64,000 bases of DNA from positions 115,840 through 179,839 of the forward strand of contig NZ_LZLY01000097.1 in NCBI RefSeq assembly GCF_001673535.1, given 5' to 3'. The notes under the pieces are model-generated. The model saw nothing but the letters and a program-made list of their open reading frames with translations. It had not been told where the DNA came from and searched no databases. Below, piece by piece: positions 26,035-34,271 of the stretch. This stretch comes from Mycobacterium sp. 1081908.1 (lineage in GTDB: Bacteria; Actinomycetota; Actinomycetes; Mycobacteriales; Mycobacteriaceae). The translations under genes were made by a program, and so were the position numbers. Numbering within the stretch: the first letter of the stretch is position 1; each line of letters begins with the position of its first letter.

Positions 26035-27612
26035 CTAGAACACCACCGGTTGCTGGAACTCGCCCCACACTCCTTTGAGGGCGGAGACCATCTCCCCGAC
26101 CGTGCAGTAGGCGTTGGCGCAGTCGATCAGCTTGTGCATCAGATTGTCGGTCCCCTCGGCGGCCTGCGACAGCGCGGCCAGGCTGGATGTTACTGCGGCC
26201 GAATCCCTTTCGGCCTTCACCTTGGACAGACGTTTGAGCTGCAGGTCACGTCCTTCGGCGTCGAGCTCATAGGTGACGACATCGTGTTCCGGCTCCTCGG
26301 TCACGAACCGGTTGACCCCCACGACGGGGCGGGTGCCGGCTTCGATGTCCTGATGCATCTTGAATGCCTCGTCGGCGATCAAGCCCTGCAGGTAACCGTC
26401 CTCGATCGCCTGGACCATGCCGCCGTGGCGCTCCAGGTCGGACATGATCTCGATGATGCGGGCCTCGGTCGCATCTGTCAGGGCCTCCACGAAGTAGGAG
26501 CCGCCCAGCGGGTCGGCGACGCTGGCCACCCCCGTCTCGTGGGCGAGGATCTGCTGGGTGCGCAGCGCCAGCGTCGTGGTTTCCTCGGTGGGCAGTGCGA
26601 ACGGCTCGTCCCACGCGGCCGTGAACATCGACTGGACACCACCCAGCACCGCGGCCATCGCCTCGTAGGCCACCCGGACGATGTTGTTGTGGGCCTGCGG
26701 CGCGTACAGCGACGCGCCACCACAGACGCAGCCGAAGCGGAACATTGACGCCTTCTCCGTCGTCGCTCCGTAACGCTCCCGCACGATCGTCGCCCAACGG
26801 CGCCGTCCCGCACGGTATTTGGCGATCTCCTCGAAGAAGTCGCCGTGGGTGTAGAAGAAGAACGAGATCTGCGGCGCGAACTGGTCGATCGTCATGCGGC
26901 CGCGCTGCACCACGGTGTCGCAATAGGTCACCCCGTCGGCCAGGGTGAACGCCATTTCCTGCACCGCGTTCGCCCCGGCATCGCGAAAGTGCGCACCCGC
27001 CACCGAAATCGCGTTGAACCTGGGAACCTCTGCCGCGCAGAACTCGATGGTGTCGGCGATCAACCGCAGGGACGGCTCCGGCGGCCAGATCCAGGTTCCG
27101 CGCGAGGCGTACTCCTTCAGAATGTCGTTCTGGATGGTCCCGGTGAGCTTCGCCCGCGGTATCCCTTTTTTCTCCGCGGCGGCGACGTAGAACGCCAGGA
27201 GGATCGCCGCCGTTCCGTTGATCGTCATGCTCGTGCTGAGCTTGTCCAGCGGGATGCCGTCGAAAAGGATCTCGAAGTCGGCCAGGGTGTCGACCGCGAC
27301 GCCGACCCGGCCGACCTCCTCGCCGAACTCGGGGTCATCGGAGTCGTACCCGCACTGTGTCGGCAGGTCGAGGGCCACCGACAGGCCGGTTCCACCCTGC
27401 TCCAGCAGATAGCGGTAACGGCGATTGGATTCCTCGGCGGTGCCGAATCCCGAGTATTGGCGGAAGGTCCAGAGCTTGCCGCGGTAGCCGGACGCGAAGT
27501 TACCCCGGGTGAAGGGGAACTCCCCCGGCTGCGGAGGCTCCGCGCCTACGTCCGCCGGCCCATACACGGGCTGCAGCGGGAGGCCAGACGGAGTGTGGGC
27601 CGTATTATCCAT
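26035..27612 (-). CDS. Adenosylcobalamin-dependent acyl-CoA mutase, large catalytic subunit (methylmalonyl-CoA mutase-like)
   Basis: A 525-aa TIM-barrel subunit lacking the B12 domain. It carries the substrate-contact residues Tyr53 (RQYSGFGTAEESN), Arg171 (ASRGTWIWPPEPS) and His208 (VAGAHFRDAGAN). These correspond to Tyr89, Arg207 and His244 of P. shermanii methylmalonyl-CoA mutase with a constant offset of 36. Isobutyryl-CoA mutase has Phe and Gln at the first two sites, so a carboxylated acyl-CoA is favoured here. ATG 27612 chosen over an upstream start. First gene of mutase-large/small/LLM/CoA-transferase; no MeaB gene adjoins, but one lies at 10686. Confidence 0.9.
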   Translation of the reverse strand: MDNTAHTPSGLPLQPVYGPADVGAEPPQPGEFPFTRGNFASGYRGKLWTFRQYSGFGTAEESNRRYRYLLEQGGTGLSVALDLPTQCGYDSDDPEFGEEVGRVGVAVDTLADFEILFDGIPLDKLSTSMTINGTAAILLAFYVAAAEKKGIPRAKLTGTIQNDILKEYASRGTWIWPPEPSLRLIADTIEFCAAEVPRFNAISVAGAHFRDAGANAVQEMAFTLADGVTYCDTVVQRGRMTIDQFAPQISFFFYTHGDFFEEIAKYRAGRRRWATIVRERYGATTEKASMFRFGCVCGGASLYAPQAHNNIVRVAYEAMAAVLGGVQSMFTAAWDEPFALPTEETTTLALRTQQILAHETGVASVADPLGGSYFVEALTDATEARIIEIMSDLERHGGMVQAIEDGYLQGLIADEAFKMHQDIEAGTRPVVGVNRFVTEEPEHDVVTYELDAEGRDLQLKRLSKVKAERDSAAVTSSLAALSQAAEGTDNLMHKLIDCANAYCTVGEMVSALKGVWGEFQQPVVF

Positions 27613-27651
27613 CGGTGAATAACGTACTTGCAAAAAAAGAGAATGCCAATA

Positions 27652-27680
27652 CCACCCGTTTGACCTGGCCAAACGGGTGG
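27652..27680. promoter_or_regulatory. Perfect 11-bp inverted repeat between mutase operon and SDR gene
   Basis: CCACCCGTTTG-N7-CAAACGGGTGG fills the centre of the 92-bp divergent gap (mutase start 27612, SDR start 27705). An adjacent direct repeat TTTGACCTGGCC / TTTGACCAGGCC overlaps its right side. Arms of 11 bp with a 7-bp spacer suit a dimeric regulator controlling both directions. No regulator gene is adjacent. Confidence 0.65.
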
Positions 27681-27704
27681 CTTTGACCAGGCCGAAGGAG
27701 ACGA

Positions 27705-28529
27705 ATGGCTAACAAAGTGCTCGCCGACCGCACCGTGGTGATCTCCGGCGGCAGCCGCGGAATCGGGCTCGCGATCGGCATCGCGGCGGCCAGGCAGGGC
27801 GCCAACGTGGTGCTGCTGGCCAAGACCGACACCCCCCATCCCCGCCTCCCCGGAACCGTGCACACGGCGGCCGCCGACGTCGAGGCGGCCGGCGGCAAGG
27901 CGCTGCCGGTCGTCGGCGACGTGCGCCGCGAGGACGACGTGCAGCGCGCGGTCGACGCCGCCGTGCAGCGCTACGGCGGCATCGACGTCTGCGTCAACAA
28001 CGCCAGCGCCATCGCGGTAGACCCGACGCCCGAGCTGTCGGCCAAGAAGTACGACCTGATGCAGGAGATCAACCTGCGCGGCACCTTCCTGTTGACCAAG
28101 GCCTGCGTGCCCTACCTGCGCAAGTCGGCCAACCCGCATGTCCTCACCATCTCGCCGCCCATCAACATGAATCCCCGCTGGCTCGGCGCCCACCCCGCTT
28201 ACACGCTGTCCAAGTACGGGATGACCCTGCTGTCGCTGGGTTGGGCGGCGGAGTTCGCGGACGACGGGATCGGCGTGAATTGCCTTTGGCCCCAGACCTA
28301 TATCGCCACCGCCGCGGTGGCCAACATGGCCGACGGTGACCGGTTGGCGGAGTCGTCGCGCCGCCCCGAGATCATGGGCGACGCCGCCGTCGAGATCATC
28401 TCCCGGCCCGCCCGGCAGGCCACCGGCGCCTGCCACATCGATGCCGATGTCCTGCAGGCGGCCGGCGTCGCGGACCTGTCCCGATACGGCGGCGGCGAGC
28501 AGCCCATTCCCGACCTCTTCCTGGACTGA
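27705..28529 (+). CDS. Short-chain dehydrogenase, HSDL2-like
   Basis: A 274-aa classical SDR: cofactor motif ISGGSRGIGLAIG, VCVNNASAIAV, the active-site Ser in LTISPPINMNPRWLG and YTLSKYGMTLLSLG (YxxxK). The ISPP-NxxPxW arrangement is the hallmark of hydroxysteroid-dehydrogenase-like 2 proteins, which are linked to fatty acyl or sterol metabolism. GAAGGAG precedes ATG 27705. Divergent from the mutase operon and probably co-regulated through the palindrome at 27652-27680. Confidence 0.88.
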   Translation: MANKVLADRTVVISGGSRGIGLAIGIAAARQGANVVLLAKTDTPHPRLPGTVHTAAADVEAAGGKALPVVGDVRREDDVQRAVDAAVQRYGGIDVCVNNASAIAVDPTPELSAKKYDLMQEINLRGTFLLTKACVPYLRKSANPHVLTISPPINMNPRWLGAHPAYTLSKYGMTLLSLGWAAEFADDGIGVNCLWPQTYIATAAVANMADGDRLAESSRRPEIMGDAAVEIISRPARQATGACHIDADVLQAAGVADLSRYGGGEQPIPDLFLD

Positions 28530-28533
28530 CAGC

Positions 28534-29346
28534 CTATGCGCGGCAGATGATTTCGCCGTGCGGCATCGACAGCCAGCCATCCGGGGCCGCGGCCCATGCC
28601 AGCCACGCCGCGGAGATCGCCTCGAGCTGTGCGTCCGTGGCCAGGCCCGAAGCCAACAGATCGCGAGCCACCGCGGAGTGCAGGATTCGGTCGGCCCACA
28701 TTCCGCCCCACCAGTCGCGGGTGTCGGCGGTCGCGTAGCACCAGACGCTGCCCGTCGGCGTGACGTCGTGGAAGCCGGCCGCGAGCGCCCACGACAGCAG
28801 CCGCCGGCCGGCGTCCGGTTCGGCGCCGTTGGCACGGTGCGCCTTGCGGTAGAGATCGAGCCACAGGTCCAGCTCGGGAAGCTGTGGGAACCAGATGAAA
28901 CCGGCGTAGTCGGCGTCACGCGCCGCGACGATCCCGCCCGGCCGGCACACGCGCCGCATCTCCCGCAGCGCGCCCACCGGATCGGCGACGTGTTGCAGCA
29001 CCTGATGTGCGTGGACGACATCGAATGCGTCGTCGGGAAATTCGAGGCGGTGCACGTCGGCGGTTGCGAACGTGACGTTTGACAGGTTGCGGCCCTCGAT
29101 TTCGGCGCGCGCCACGTCCAGGACGTCGGCGACTTGGTCGACGGCGACCACCGCCGCGGGGGCGACCCGCGCGGCGAGGTCCGCGGTGATCGTCCCGGGG
29201 CCGCAGCCGATGTCCAGCACGGTCATTCCCGGCTTCAGGTGGGACAACAGGTAGGCGGCGGAGTCTTCGGCGGTGCGTCGCCGGTGGCTGCGTAGCACCG
29301 ACTCGTGATGGCCGTGCGTGTAGCGGGCTTCGGGTTGCTCGTCCAT
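28534..29346 (-). CDS. Class I SAM-dependent methyltransferase (UbiE/Methyltransf_11 type)
   Basis: About 270 aa, with motif I TVLDIGCGPGTITADLAAR, VVAVDQVADVLDVAR, DVHRLEFPDDAFDVVHAHQV and VADPVGALREMRRVCRPGG. A C-terminal extension with WCYATADTRDWWGGMWADR is typical of actinobacterial small-molecule methyltransferases. ATG 29346 chosen. A strong palindrome (29389-29407) lies 43-61 bp upstream. The gene converges with the SDR gene, 4 bp apart. Substrate unknown. Confidence 0.86.
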   Translation of the reverse strand: MDEQPEARYTHGHHESVLRSHRRRTAEDSAAYLLSHLKPGMTVLDIGCGPGTITADLAARVAPAAVVAVDQVADVLDVARAEIEGRNLSNVTFATADVHRLEFPDDAFDVVHAHQVLQHVADPVGALREMRRVCRPGGIVAARDADYAGFIWFPQLPELDLWLDLYRKAHRANGAEPDAGRRLLSWALAAGFHDVTPTGSVWCYATADTRDWWGGMWADRILHSAVARDLLASGLATDAQLEAISAAWLAWAAAPDGWLSMPHGEIICRA

Positions 29347-29388
29347 GATCCGGAGCCTAATCGGGCCCCACCCACAATATGAAATCAA

Positions 29389-29407
29389 TGTCTCAGTATA
29401 TGAGACA
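29389..29407. promoter_or_regulatory. Inverted repeat TGTCTCA-N5-TGAGACA upstream of the methyltransferase gene
   Basis: Perfect 7-bp arms separated by GTATA, located between the methyltransferase start (29346) and the end of the dipeptidase gene (29410), both minus strand. Suits a TetR-type operator controlling the methyltransferase. The arms partly resemble the GTTGAGAC half-site of the palindrome at 30766-30785, so the nearby TetR protein is a candidate. Confidence 0.5.
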
Positions 29408-29409
29408 CC

Positions 29410-30093
29410 CTAGTCGACCGGGACGTCGAGGATCGGCCGGTCGACCGCCGCGCCCGGACCGTCGAAGTGCCACCACTCCCCGGAGTAGGGGGCCAGGCCG
29501 CCGTACTGCATGGCGTCCCGCAACCGGGCCCGGTTCGCCTGTTCGTCGGCGCTGACGCCCTGCGTCGCGTAAGCCGTTGCGCGCGAGGAGAAGTCGTCGA
29601 AGTCGGTGCCCATATCCGCCAGGCACAACCCATCGACCTGCCGCTCGGGCGGGCACTGCTGCTGCACGCTGGTGAACGTCACGTCCACCGAACGCCCGGA
29701 CTCGTGGCTGTGCGCGTACTGGCCCGGGCGGGCCACCCAGGCCGGGTTCGGCACGGCGTTGAACAACTTGACCTGCACGTCGTGCGGCCGGTAGCAGTCC
29801 CAGAACACCAGCACGTGTCCCTGCGGGCGCAGCGCCGTGGCGGCCGTCGCCAGCAACGGCGCCATGGTTTGGTGCACCAGGCAGCGTGCGTCGGAGGGAT
29901 ACAGCTGCGTGTGGGTGAAATTGTTGGTCGTCGCGTAGCGCAGGTCGATGATGGCGTCCGGAACCACACTGCGGACGTCGACGAAACCGGCCGCGCGCGC
30001 CGCGTCGCTGACCGGCGGCACGTCGGGGCTGGCCTGCGCCGGCGCGGCCGCGACCAAAGCCAGGGCTACCACGAGCGGGAGCGTCACACGCAT
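29410..30093 (-). CDS. Secreted D-alanyl-D-alanine dipeptidase (VanX/DdpX-like, peptidase M15D)
   Basis: About 227 aa with an N-terminal signal peptide (MRVTLPLVVALALVAAAPAQ). The M15D zinc site is intact: SHESGRSVDVTF (SxHxxGxxxD) and catalytic Glu/His in GEWWHFDGP; IDLRYATTNNFTH and VFWDCYRPHDVQ are further family blocks. It would hydrolyse D-Ala-D-Ala dipeptides in the periplasm, for recycling peptidoglycan precursors. ATG 30093 chosen so the signal sequence begins at the start. Downstream of the TetR gene on the same strand by 36 bp. Confidence 0.88.
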   Translation of the reverse strand: MRVTLPLVVALALVAAAPAQASPDVPPVSDAARAAGFVDVRSVVPDAIIDLRYATTNNFTHTQLYPSDARCLVHQTMAPLLATAATALRPQGHVLVFWDCYRPHDVQVKLFNAVPNPAWVARPGQYAHSHESGRSVDVTFTSVQQQCPPERQVDGLCLADMGTDFDDFSSRATAYATQGVSADEQANRARLRDAMQYGGLAPYSGEWWHFDGPGAAVDRPILDVPVD

Positions 30094-30129
30094 CCGGTCA
30101 TTGTCGCCGTTCGCCGACTCCAATCACGT

Positions 30130-30741
30130 TCAATTCGCGGCGATGTCGCCGTCGACGTAGCGCTGCAGGTTGGGCGCCATCGCGGCGACGACCTCGTCCT
30201 CGGGCATCGAGGCGATCGGCTCGATCTTCCAGACGTAACGCAACAACGCGAAGCCGATCAGCTGGCTGGCGATCAGGCCGCTGCGGCGCAGCCGCTCGTC
30301 CTCGTCGTCCCCGAGGGTGGACCCACCGATCAGCCCGCGCTCCACGATCAGCCGCAGCTTTTCGCGGGTCTTGGGCTCGTGGGCGGCGGTCAGGACCACC
30401 GCGCGCAGGGCGGCCCCGACGTCGTCGTCGGCCCAGATCTGCAGCACGTTGCGGATCAGTCGCTCGCCCAGTTCCGCCTTCGGCGTCGACCACGTCGCGG
30501 TGACCGAATCCAGCCACTTCTGCGGCGGCGCGGTGGCGGCGTCGAGCAGGCCCTCCTTGGAGCCGAAGTAGTGGTAGATCAGCGCCGGGTCGACGTCCGC
30601 GGCGCGGGCGACGGCCCGGATCGCCGTGCCGGCCCAGCCGTGTTCGGCGAATTCGGCGCGCGCCGCGGAGACGATGCGCGCCGCCAGCACGCCGCGCTCG
30701 TCGCGCGGGCCCGGGGTGATCGATCGCTTCGCCACCGCCAC
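30130..30741 (-). CDS. TetR-family transcriptional regulator
   Basis: About 203 aa. The N-terminal helix-turn-helix reads IVSAARAEFAEHGWAGTAIR, AVARAADVDPALIYHYFGSK. The C-terminal domain has AAHEPKTREKLRLIVERGLI, resembling the TetR_C_17 type. GTG 30741 or 30735 is the likely start; the frame is open to a TTG at 30783 that lies inside the operator and is unlikely to be used. Divergent from the CocE hydrolase gene with a near-perfect 20-bp palindrome between, so autoregulation and control of the hydrolase are likely. Confidence 0.9.
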   Translation of the reverse strand: MAVAKRSITPGPRDERGVLAARIVSAARAEFAEHGWAGTAIRAVARAADVDPALIYHYFGSKEGLLDAATAPPQKWLDSVTATWSTPKAELGERLIRNVLQIWADDDVGAALRAVVLTAAHEPKTREKLRLIVERGLIGGSTLGDDEDERLRRSGLIASQLIGFALLRYVWKIEPIASMPEDEVVAAMAPNLQRYVDGDIAAN

Positions 30742-30765
30742 ACCATACCGCGAAATTTCATCTTG

Positions 30766-30785
30766 CGTTGAGACTAGTTTCAACG
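30766..30785. promoter_or_regulatory. 20-bp near-perfect palindrome in TetR/CocE divergent promoter
   Basis: CGTTGA-G-ACTAGT-T-TCAACG, symmetric at all positions but one pair. It lies 13 bp before the CocE-hydrolase ATG (30798) and 25 bp before the TetR start, where it would block both promoters. Classical TetR-type operator layout. Confidence 0.7.
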
Positions 30786-30797
30786 TAGCGTGAAACT

Positions 30798-32510
30798 ATG
30801 ATTCCGACGCTGAACGGCCCGCAGACCACCGGCCGGCAATACCGCAACCTCAGCGAGCCGCAATACACGAAACGCAGCGACATCAACACCGCGATCGCCG
30901 TGCGCGACGGCACAAGGCTGTTGGCCGACGTACATCGGCCCGCCTCCGACGGCCGCTTCCCCGCACTGCTCGCCGCATCGCCCTACCCGCGCCAGGTGCA
31001 GGACCTCGGCGCCCCCGCCGGATTCGTCGAGGCCGGGTCGACCGACTTTTGGGTGCCGCGCGGCTATGTGCACGTCATCGCCAACCTCCGCGGCACCAAC
31101 GGCTCGGACGGCACCTTCACGTTGTTCGACGCCCAGGAACGCAAGGACGTGCACGACCTAGTGGAATGGGTGGCGGCGCAACCCTGGTGCGACGGCAACG
31201 TCGGCATGATCGGCATCAGCTACTTCGCGATGACCCAGCTCGCGGCGGCCGTCGAACGGCCACCCCACCTCAAGGCGATCTTCCCGCTGGCCGTGACCGC
31301 GGACCTGTACGACGGCGCGAACCATCACGGCCTGTTGAGCTCGTCCTTCGTCACACCGTTCCTCGCCATGACGGGTCTGACCGCCGAGCGCAGCGACGGG
31401 TTCTGGCGCAGCAAGCCGGTCGCCCTGGCCCGGCGCGTGCTGAAAAGCCCACGCGTGCATAAGAAGTTCGAGACAGCCAACGGCGAGGCGGCGGTTACCA
31501 TGCTGCGCCGAGTTCTCCGGTTGCCGCACAACCCACACCCGTGGGACGAATTGTGGCAGGAGGCCGTCCTCAAGCACCCGACCCGCGACGAGTGGTGGGA
31601 GCAGCGAAACCTGTTGCCACTGTTGAAGGAAATTGACATTCCCGTGTATCTCGGCTGCGACTGGGAGAACGTGCCGCTGCACCTTCCCTCGACGTTCACC
31701 ACGTGGAAAGGCTTGTCGGACAACGCTTGCGTCCGGATGGGCATGCTCGGCAAGTACGGTCTGACGTGGCCGTGGGAGAGCATGCACACCGAGGCGCTGG
31801 CCTGGTACGACCACTGGCTGAAGGGGCGCGACACCGGAATCACCGACGGGCCACCGATCCGGTACTTCCTGCCCGGCGCCGACGAGTGGCGCACCGCCGA
31901 CGCGTGGCCGCCATCGCAAGCCCCGCACCGTGAACTTGCCCTGCGCGCCGACGGCACCCTAGACGGGGACGAAGGCGAGCCGGGTGGCCGCGAATTCATG
32001 GTCTTGGGCCCAGGCCTGGGACGCGTCAAGCCCAGCGAAATCGATCCGCCGTCGGCGCTGACCTGGACCGGCGAACCGCTCGACGAGGACCTCGACGTGG
32101 TCGGCGACATCGAGCTGCGGCTGGTCGCCTCGGCGACGGCGATCGATACCGCCTGGATGGCGATGCTGCAGGACGTGGCGCCCGACGGCGAGGCCACCGA
32201 TGTGACGGCGGGCTGGCTGCGCGCCAGCATGCGGGAGGTCGACGAGGCGGCCAGCCGCCCCGGCGCGCCGGTCTTGCCGTGCCGCAACGCGCAGGGGGTG
32301 CCGCTGGGCGAGGATGTCGAGTATCGAATCCCGTTGGTCCCCAACGCCCGACGGTTCCGGGCCGGCCACCGCATTCGGCTGATTCTCACCAGCGATGACC
32401 AGGACCCGTCGGCGCCCGTCATCATGAACTTCCGCCACGCCAGCGTCGGCACCAGCAGCCTGAACACGGTGCGCTCGTCGTCGCGGCTGCTGATGCCGGT
32501 GCTCACCTAG
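30798..32510 (+). CDS. CocE/NonD-family hydrolase (peptidase S15-like)
   Basis: A 570-aa serine hydrolase of the X-Pro dipeptidyl-peptidase/cocaine-esterase family. The alpha/beta core has LLADVHRPASDGRFPALLAA and nucleophile Ser141 in MIGISYFAMTQLA. A helical cap and a C-terminal jelly-roll domain follow (from about residue 395: GELWTG-like WTGEPLDEDLDVVGDIELRL, ending RHASVGTSSLNTV). It hydrolyses esters or amides of small acids. Controlled by the divergent TetR through the palindrome at 30766-30785. Substrate unknown. Confidence 0.87.
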   Translation: MIPTLNGPQTTGRQYRNLSEPQYTKRSDINTAIAVRDGTRLLADVHRPASDGRFPALLAASPYPRQVQDLGAPAGFVEAGSTDFWVPRGYVHVIANLRGTNGSDGTFTLFDAQERKDVHDLVEWVAAQPWCDGNVGMIGISYFAMTQLAAAVERPPHLKAIFPLAVTADLYDGANHHGLLSSSFVTPFLAMTGLTAERSDGFWRSKPVALARRVLKSPRVHKKFETANGEAAVTMLRRVLRLPHNPHPWDELWQEAVLKHPTRDEWWEQRNLLPLLKEIDIPVYLGCDWENVPLHLPSTFTTWKGLSDNACVRMGMLGKYGLTWPWESMHTEALAWYDHWLKGRDTGITDGPPIRYFLPGADEWRTADAWPPSQAPHRELALRADGTLDGDEGEPGGREFMVLGPGLGRVKPSEIDPPSALTWTGEPLDEDLDVVGDIELRLVASATAIDTAWMAMLQDVAPDGEATDVTAGWLRASMREVDEAASRPGAPVLPCRNAQGVPLGEDVEYRIPLVPNARRFRAGHRIRLILTSDDQDPSAPVIMNFRHASVGTSSLNTVRSSSRLLMPVLT

Positions 32511-32548
32511 CCATTGATCAACCGCGGTCCGTGTTCTATCGTCCCGGG

Positions 32549-32562
32549 TAGCCGATCGGCTA
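32549..32562. promoter_or_regulatory. 14-bp perfect palindrome upstream of F420 oxidoreductase gene
   Basis: TAGCCGATCGGCTA, 34 bp before the ATG of the LLM gene at 32596 and 39 bp after the CocE stop. May be an operator or a weak transcription-stop hairpin in the gap. Confidence 0.35.
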
Positions 32563-32595
32563 GTCTCTGGCCGGCGGCCCGCAGGAGAGAACACG

Positions 32596-33738
32596 ATGGC
32601 CGGTCTCGGCGTGGGCGTCATGCACAACACGATCAATTCGCGCTTCGGGCCGAAGCCGCTGATCCATGCCGACTACCTGACCGGGCTCGCCTGCGGCGCC
32701 GACTCCTTCTGGGTGGCCGACCATCTCAATTCGGTGCTGCCGCCGTCGATGTGGACCCCCAAGCACGTTGGCGCGGCAAAGATCATCCCCAAGATGGACG
32801 CCCACCTCGAGCCATGGACGATGCTGGGCTACCTGGCCGGCCGCAACCGGCTCGGCCGCATGCGCCTTGGAGTGGCCGTGACCGACACCGGTCGGCGCAA
32901 CCCCGCCGTCACCGCACAGGCCGCCGCCTCGCTGCACCTGCTCACCCGTGGCCGGTCGGTGCTCGGAATCGGGACCGGCGAGCGGGAAAGCAACGCGCCC
33001 TACGGCGTCGACTGGTCCAAGCCGGTGGCACGCTTCGAGGAGGCGGTGGCCACCATCCGTGCGCTCTGGAATTCCAACGGCGAGTTGGTCACTCGCGACT
33101 CACCGTTCTTCCCCTTGCACAAGGCCACTTTCGCGCTGCCGCCGTACAAGGGGAAATGGCCACAGATCTGGATCGCGGCGCACGGCCCGCGCATGATGCG
33201 CGCCACCGGGCGGTACGCCGACGGGTGGTTTCCCGGAACGACCCGCGCGGCCGAATACGGCGAGCAACTCGAGATCGTGCGCACAGCGGCCTCGGATGCC
33301 GGACGCGACCCCATGGCCATCACGCCCGCGCTCATTCGGTTCATCGTCACCGGCCGGTCGCGCGACGAGATCGACGAAGTCGTGGACAGCGACATCGCCA
33401 AAGTGTTCACGCTCAATTGTCCCGCCAAGGACTGGGCCCGCCACGGAGCCGAACACCCGATGGGGAGCGACTTCACCGGAGTGCAGGACCTCATCCCGCA
33501 AACCATTGACGAACAGACGGCACTGTCCTACGCGGCCAAGGCCCCGCGATCGCTCGTCCGGGAGTTGTTCGCCGTGGGAACACCCGACGAGGTCCTCGGA
33601 CAGATCGCGGAGTTCCGCGACAACGGATTGCGCTACCTGGTCGTCGGCAACGCCGGTGCAATCCAACCGAGTCTGCGCAAGAGCGCGTCGGTGACCGCGC
33701 CCTACGTCAAGGTCGTGCGCGGCCTGCGGAAGCTGTGA
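32596..33738 (+). CDS. LLM-class F420-dependent oxidoreductase (phthiodiolone ketoreductase-like)
   Basis: A 380-aa luciferase-like protein longer than the other two in the window. Segments: [81 protein letters not shown] and DGWFPGTTR. These recall the mycobacterial phthiodiolone dimycocerosate ketoreductase subgroup (Rv2951c-like), although no PDIM genes are near, so a ketone reductase of other substrate is likely. GCAGGAGAG precedes the ATG. Followed by the tautomerase gene after 19 bp. Confidence 0.86.
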   Translation: MAGLGVGVMHNTINSRFGPKPLIHADYLTGLACGADSFWVADHLNSVLPPSMWTPKHVGAAKIIPKMDAHLEPWTMLGYLAGRNRLGRMRLGVAVTDTGRRNPAVTAQAAASLHLLTRGRSVLGIGTGERESNAPYGVDWSKPVARFEEAVATIRALWNSNGELVTRDSPFFPLHKATFALPPYKGKWPQIWIAAHGPRMMRATGRYADGWFPGTTRAAEYGEQLEIVRTAASDAGRDPMAITPALIRFIVTGRSRDEIDEVVDSDIAKVFTLNCPAKDWARHGAEHPMGSDFTGVQDLIPQTIDEQTALSYAAKAPRSLVRELFAVGTPDEVLGQIAEFRDNGLRYLVVGNAGAIQPSLRKSASVTAPYVKVVRGLRKL

Positions 33739-33757
33739 GCGAGGAGATGATCGTGCG

Positions 33758-34210
33758 ATGCCGATGATCGATCTGACGTTCGTGCGCGACTCGGTGGGCG
33801 ATGACGCGTTGGGCCGGCTGGCCGACGAGCTGGTGAGCGTGCTGCTGCGCGCCGAACGCGCCCCGGACACACCGTTTCTGCGGGAGAACACGTGGGTGTA
33901 CCTACACCCGGTGGACGCGGGCGAGCTCTCGGTCGGCGGCCGCGGCCCGGGCGCGCCCCGCTTCCGGGTCGACCTGACCGTGTTCGAAGGAGCGCTGGAT
34001 CAACGCCGCAAGGAACAACTCGCGGCCGACGTGCACGGCGCGGTCTGCGCGGCGGCGGGAATCGAACCGCAGGGCCCGCGGGCGTTTCATGTGTGGACCC
34101 TGATCCATGAGATCCCCGAGGGCAATTGGGCCGGCGGCGGCAAGGTCATCTACTACCAACAGGTGAAAGGCCTTGTGGCCGAAGACATGCCCGACGAACG
34201 CCTGGCCTGA
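33758..34210 (+). CDS. Tautomerase-superfamily protein
   Basis: A 150-aa protein beginning MPMIDLTFV, with Pro immediately after the initiator Met as in the catalytic Pro1 of tautomerases (4-OT, cis-CaaD, MSAD). Internal EQLAADVHGAVCAAAGIEPQ corresponds to the second beta-alpha-beta half; the length is that of fused cis-CaaD-like subunits. Could isomerise an enol/keto acid or hydrate an acrylate. GAGGAG lies upstream; probably cotranscribed with the preceding F420 oxidoreductase. Confidence 0.75.
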   Translation: MPMIDLTFVRDSVGDDALGRLADELVSVLLRAERAPDTPFLRENTWVYLHPVDAGELSVGGRGPGAPRFRVDLTVFEGALDQRRKEQLAADVHGAVCAAAGIEPQGPRAFHVWTLIHEIPEGNWAGGGKVIYYQQVKGLVAEDMPDERLA

Positions 34211-34271
34211 ACGGCCGAACGCCCACCGAGCCCGTCACACCGCCTTATGCTGACGTGGGAGGGAGGGGCCG

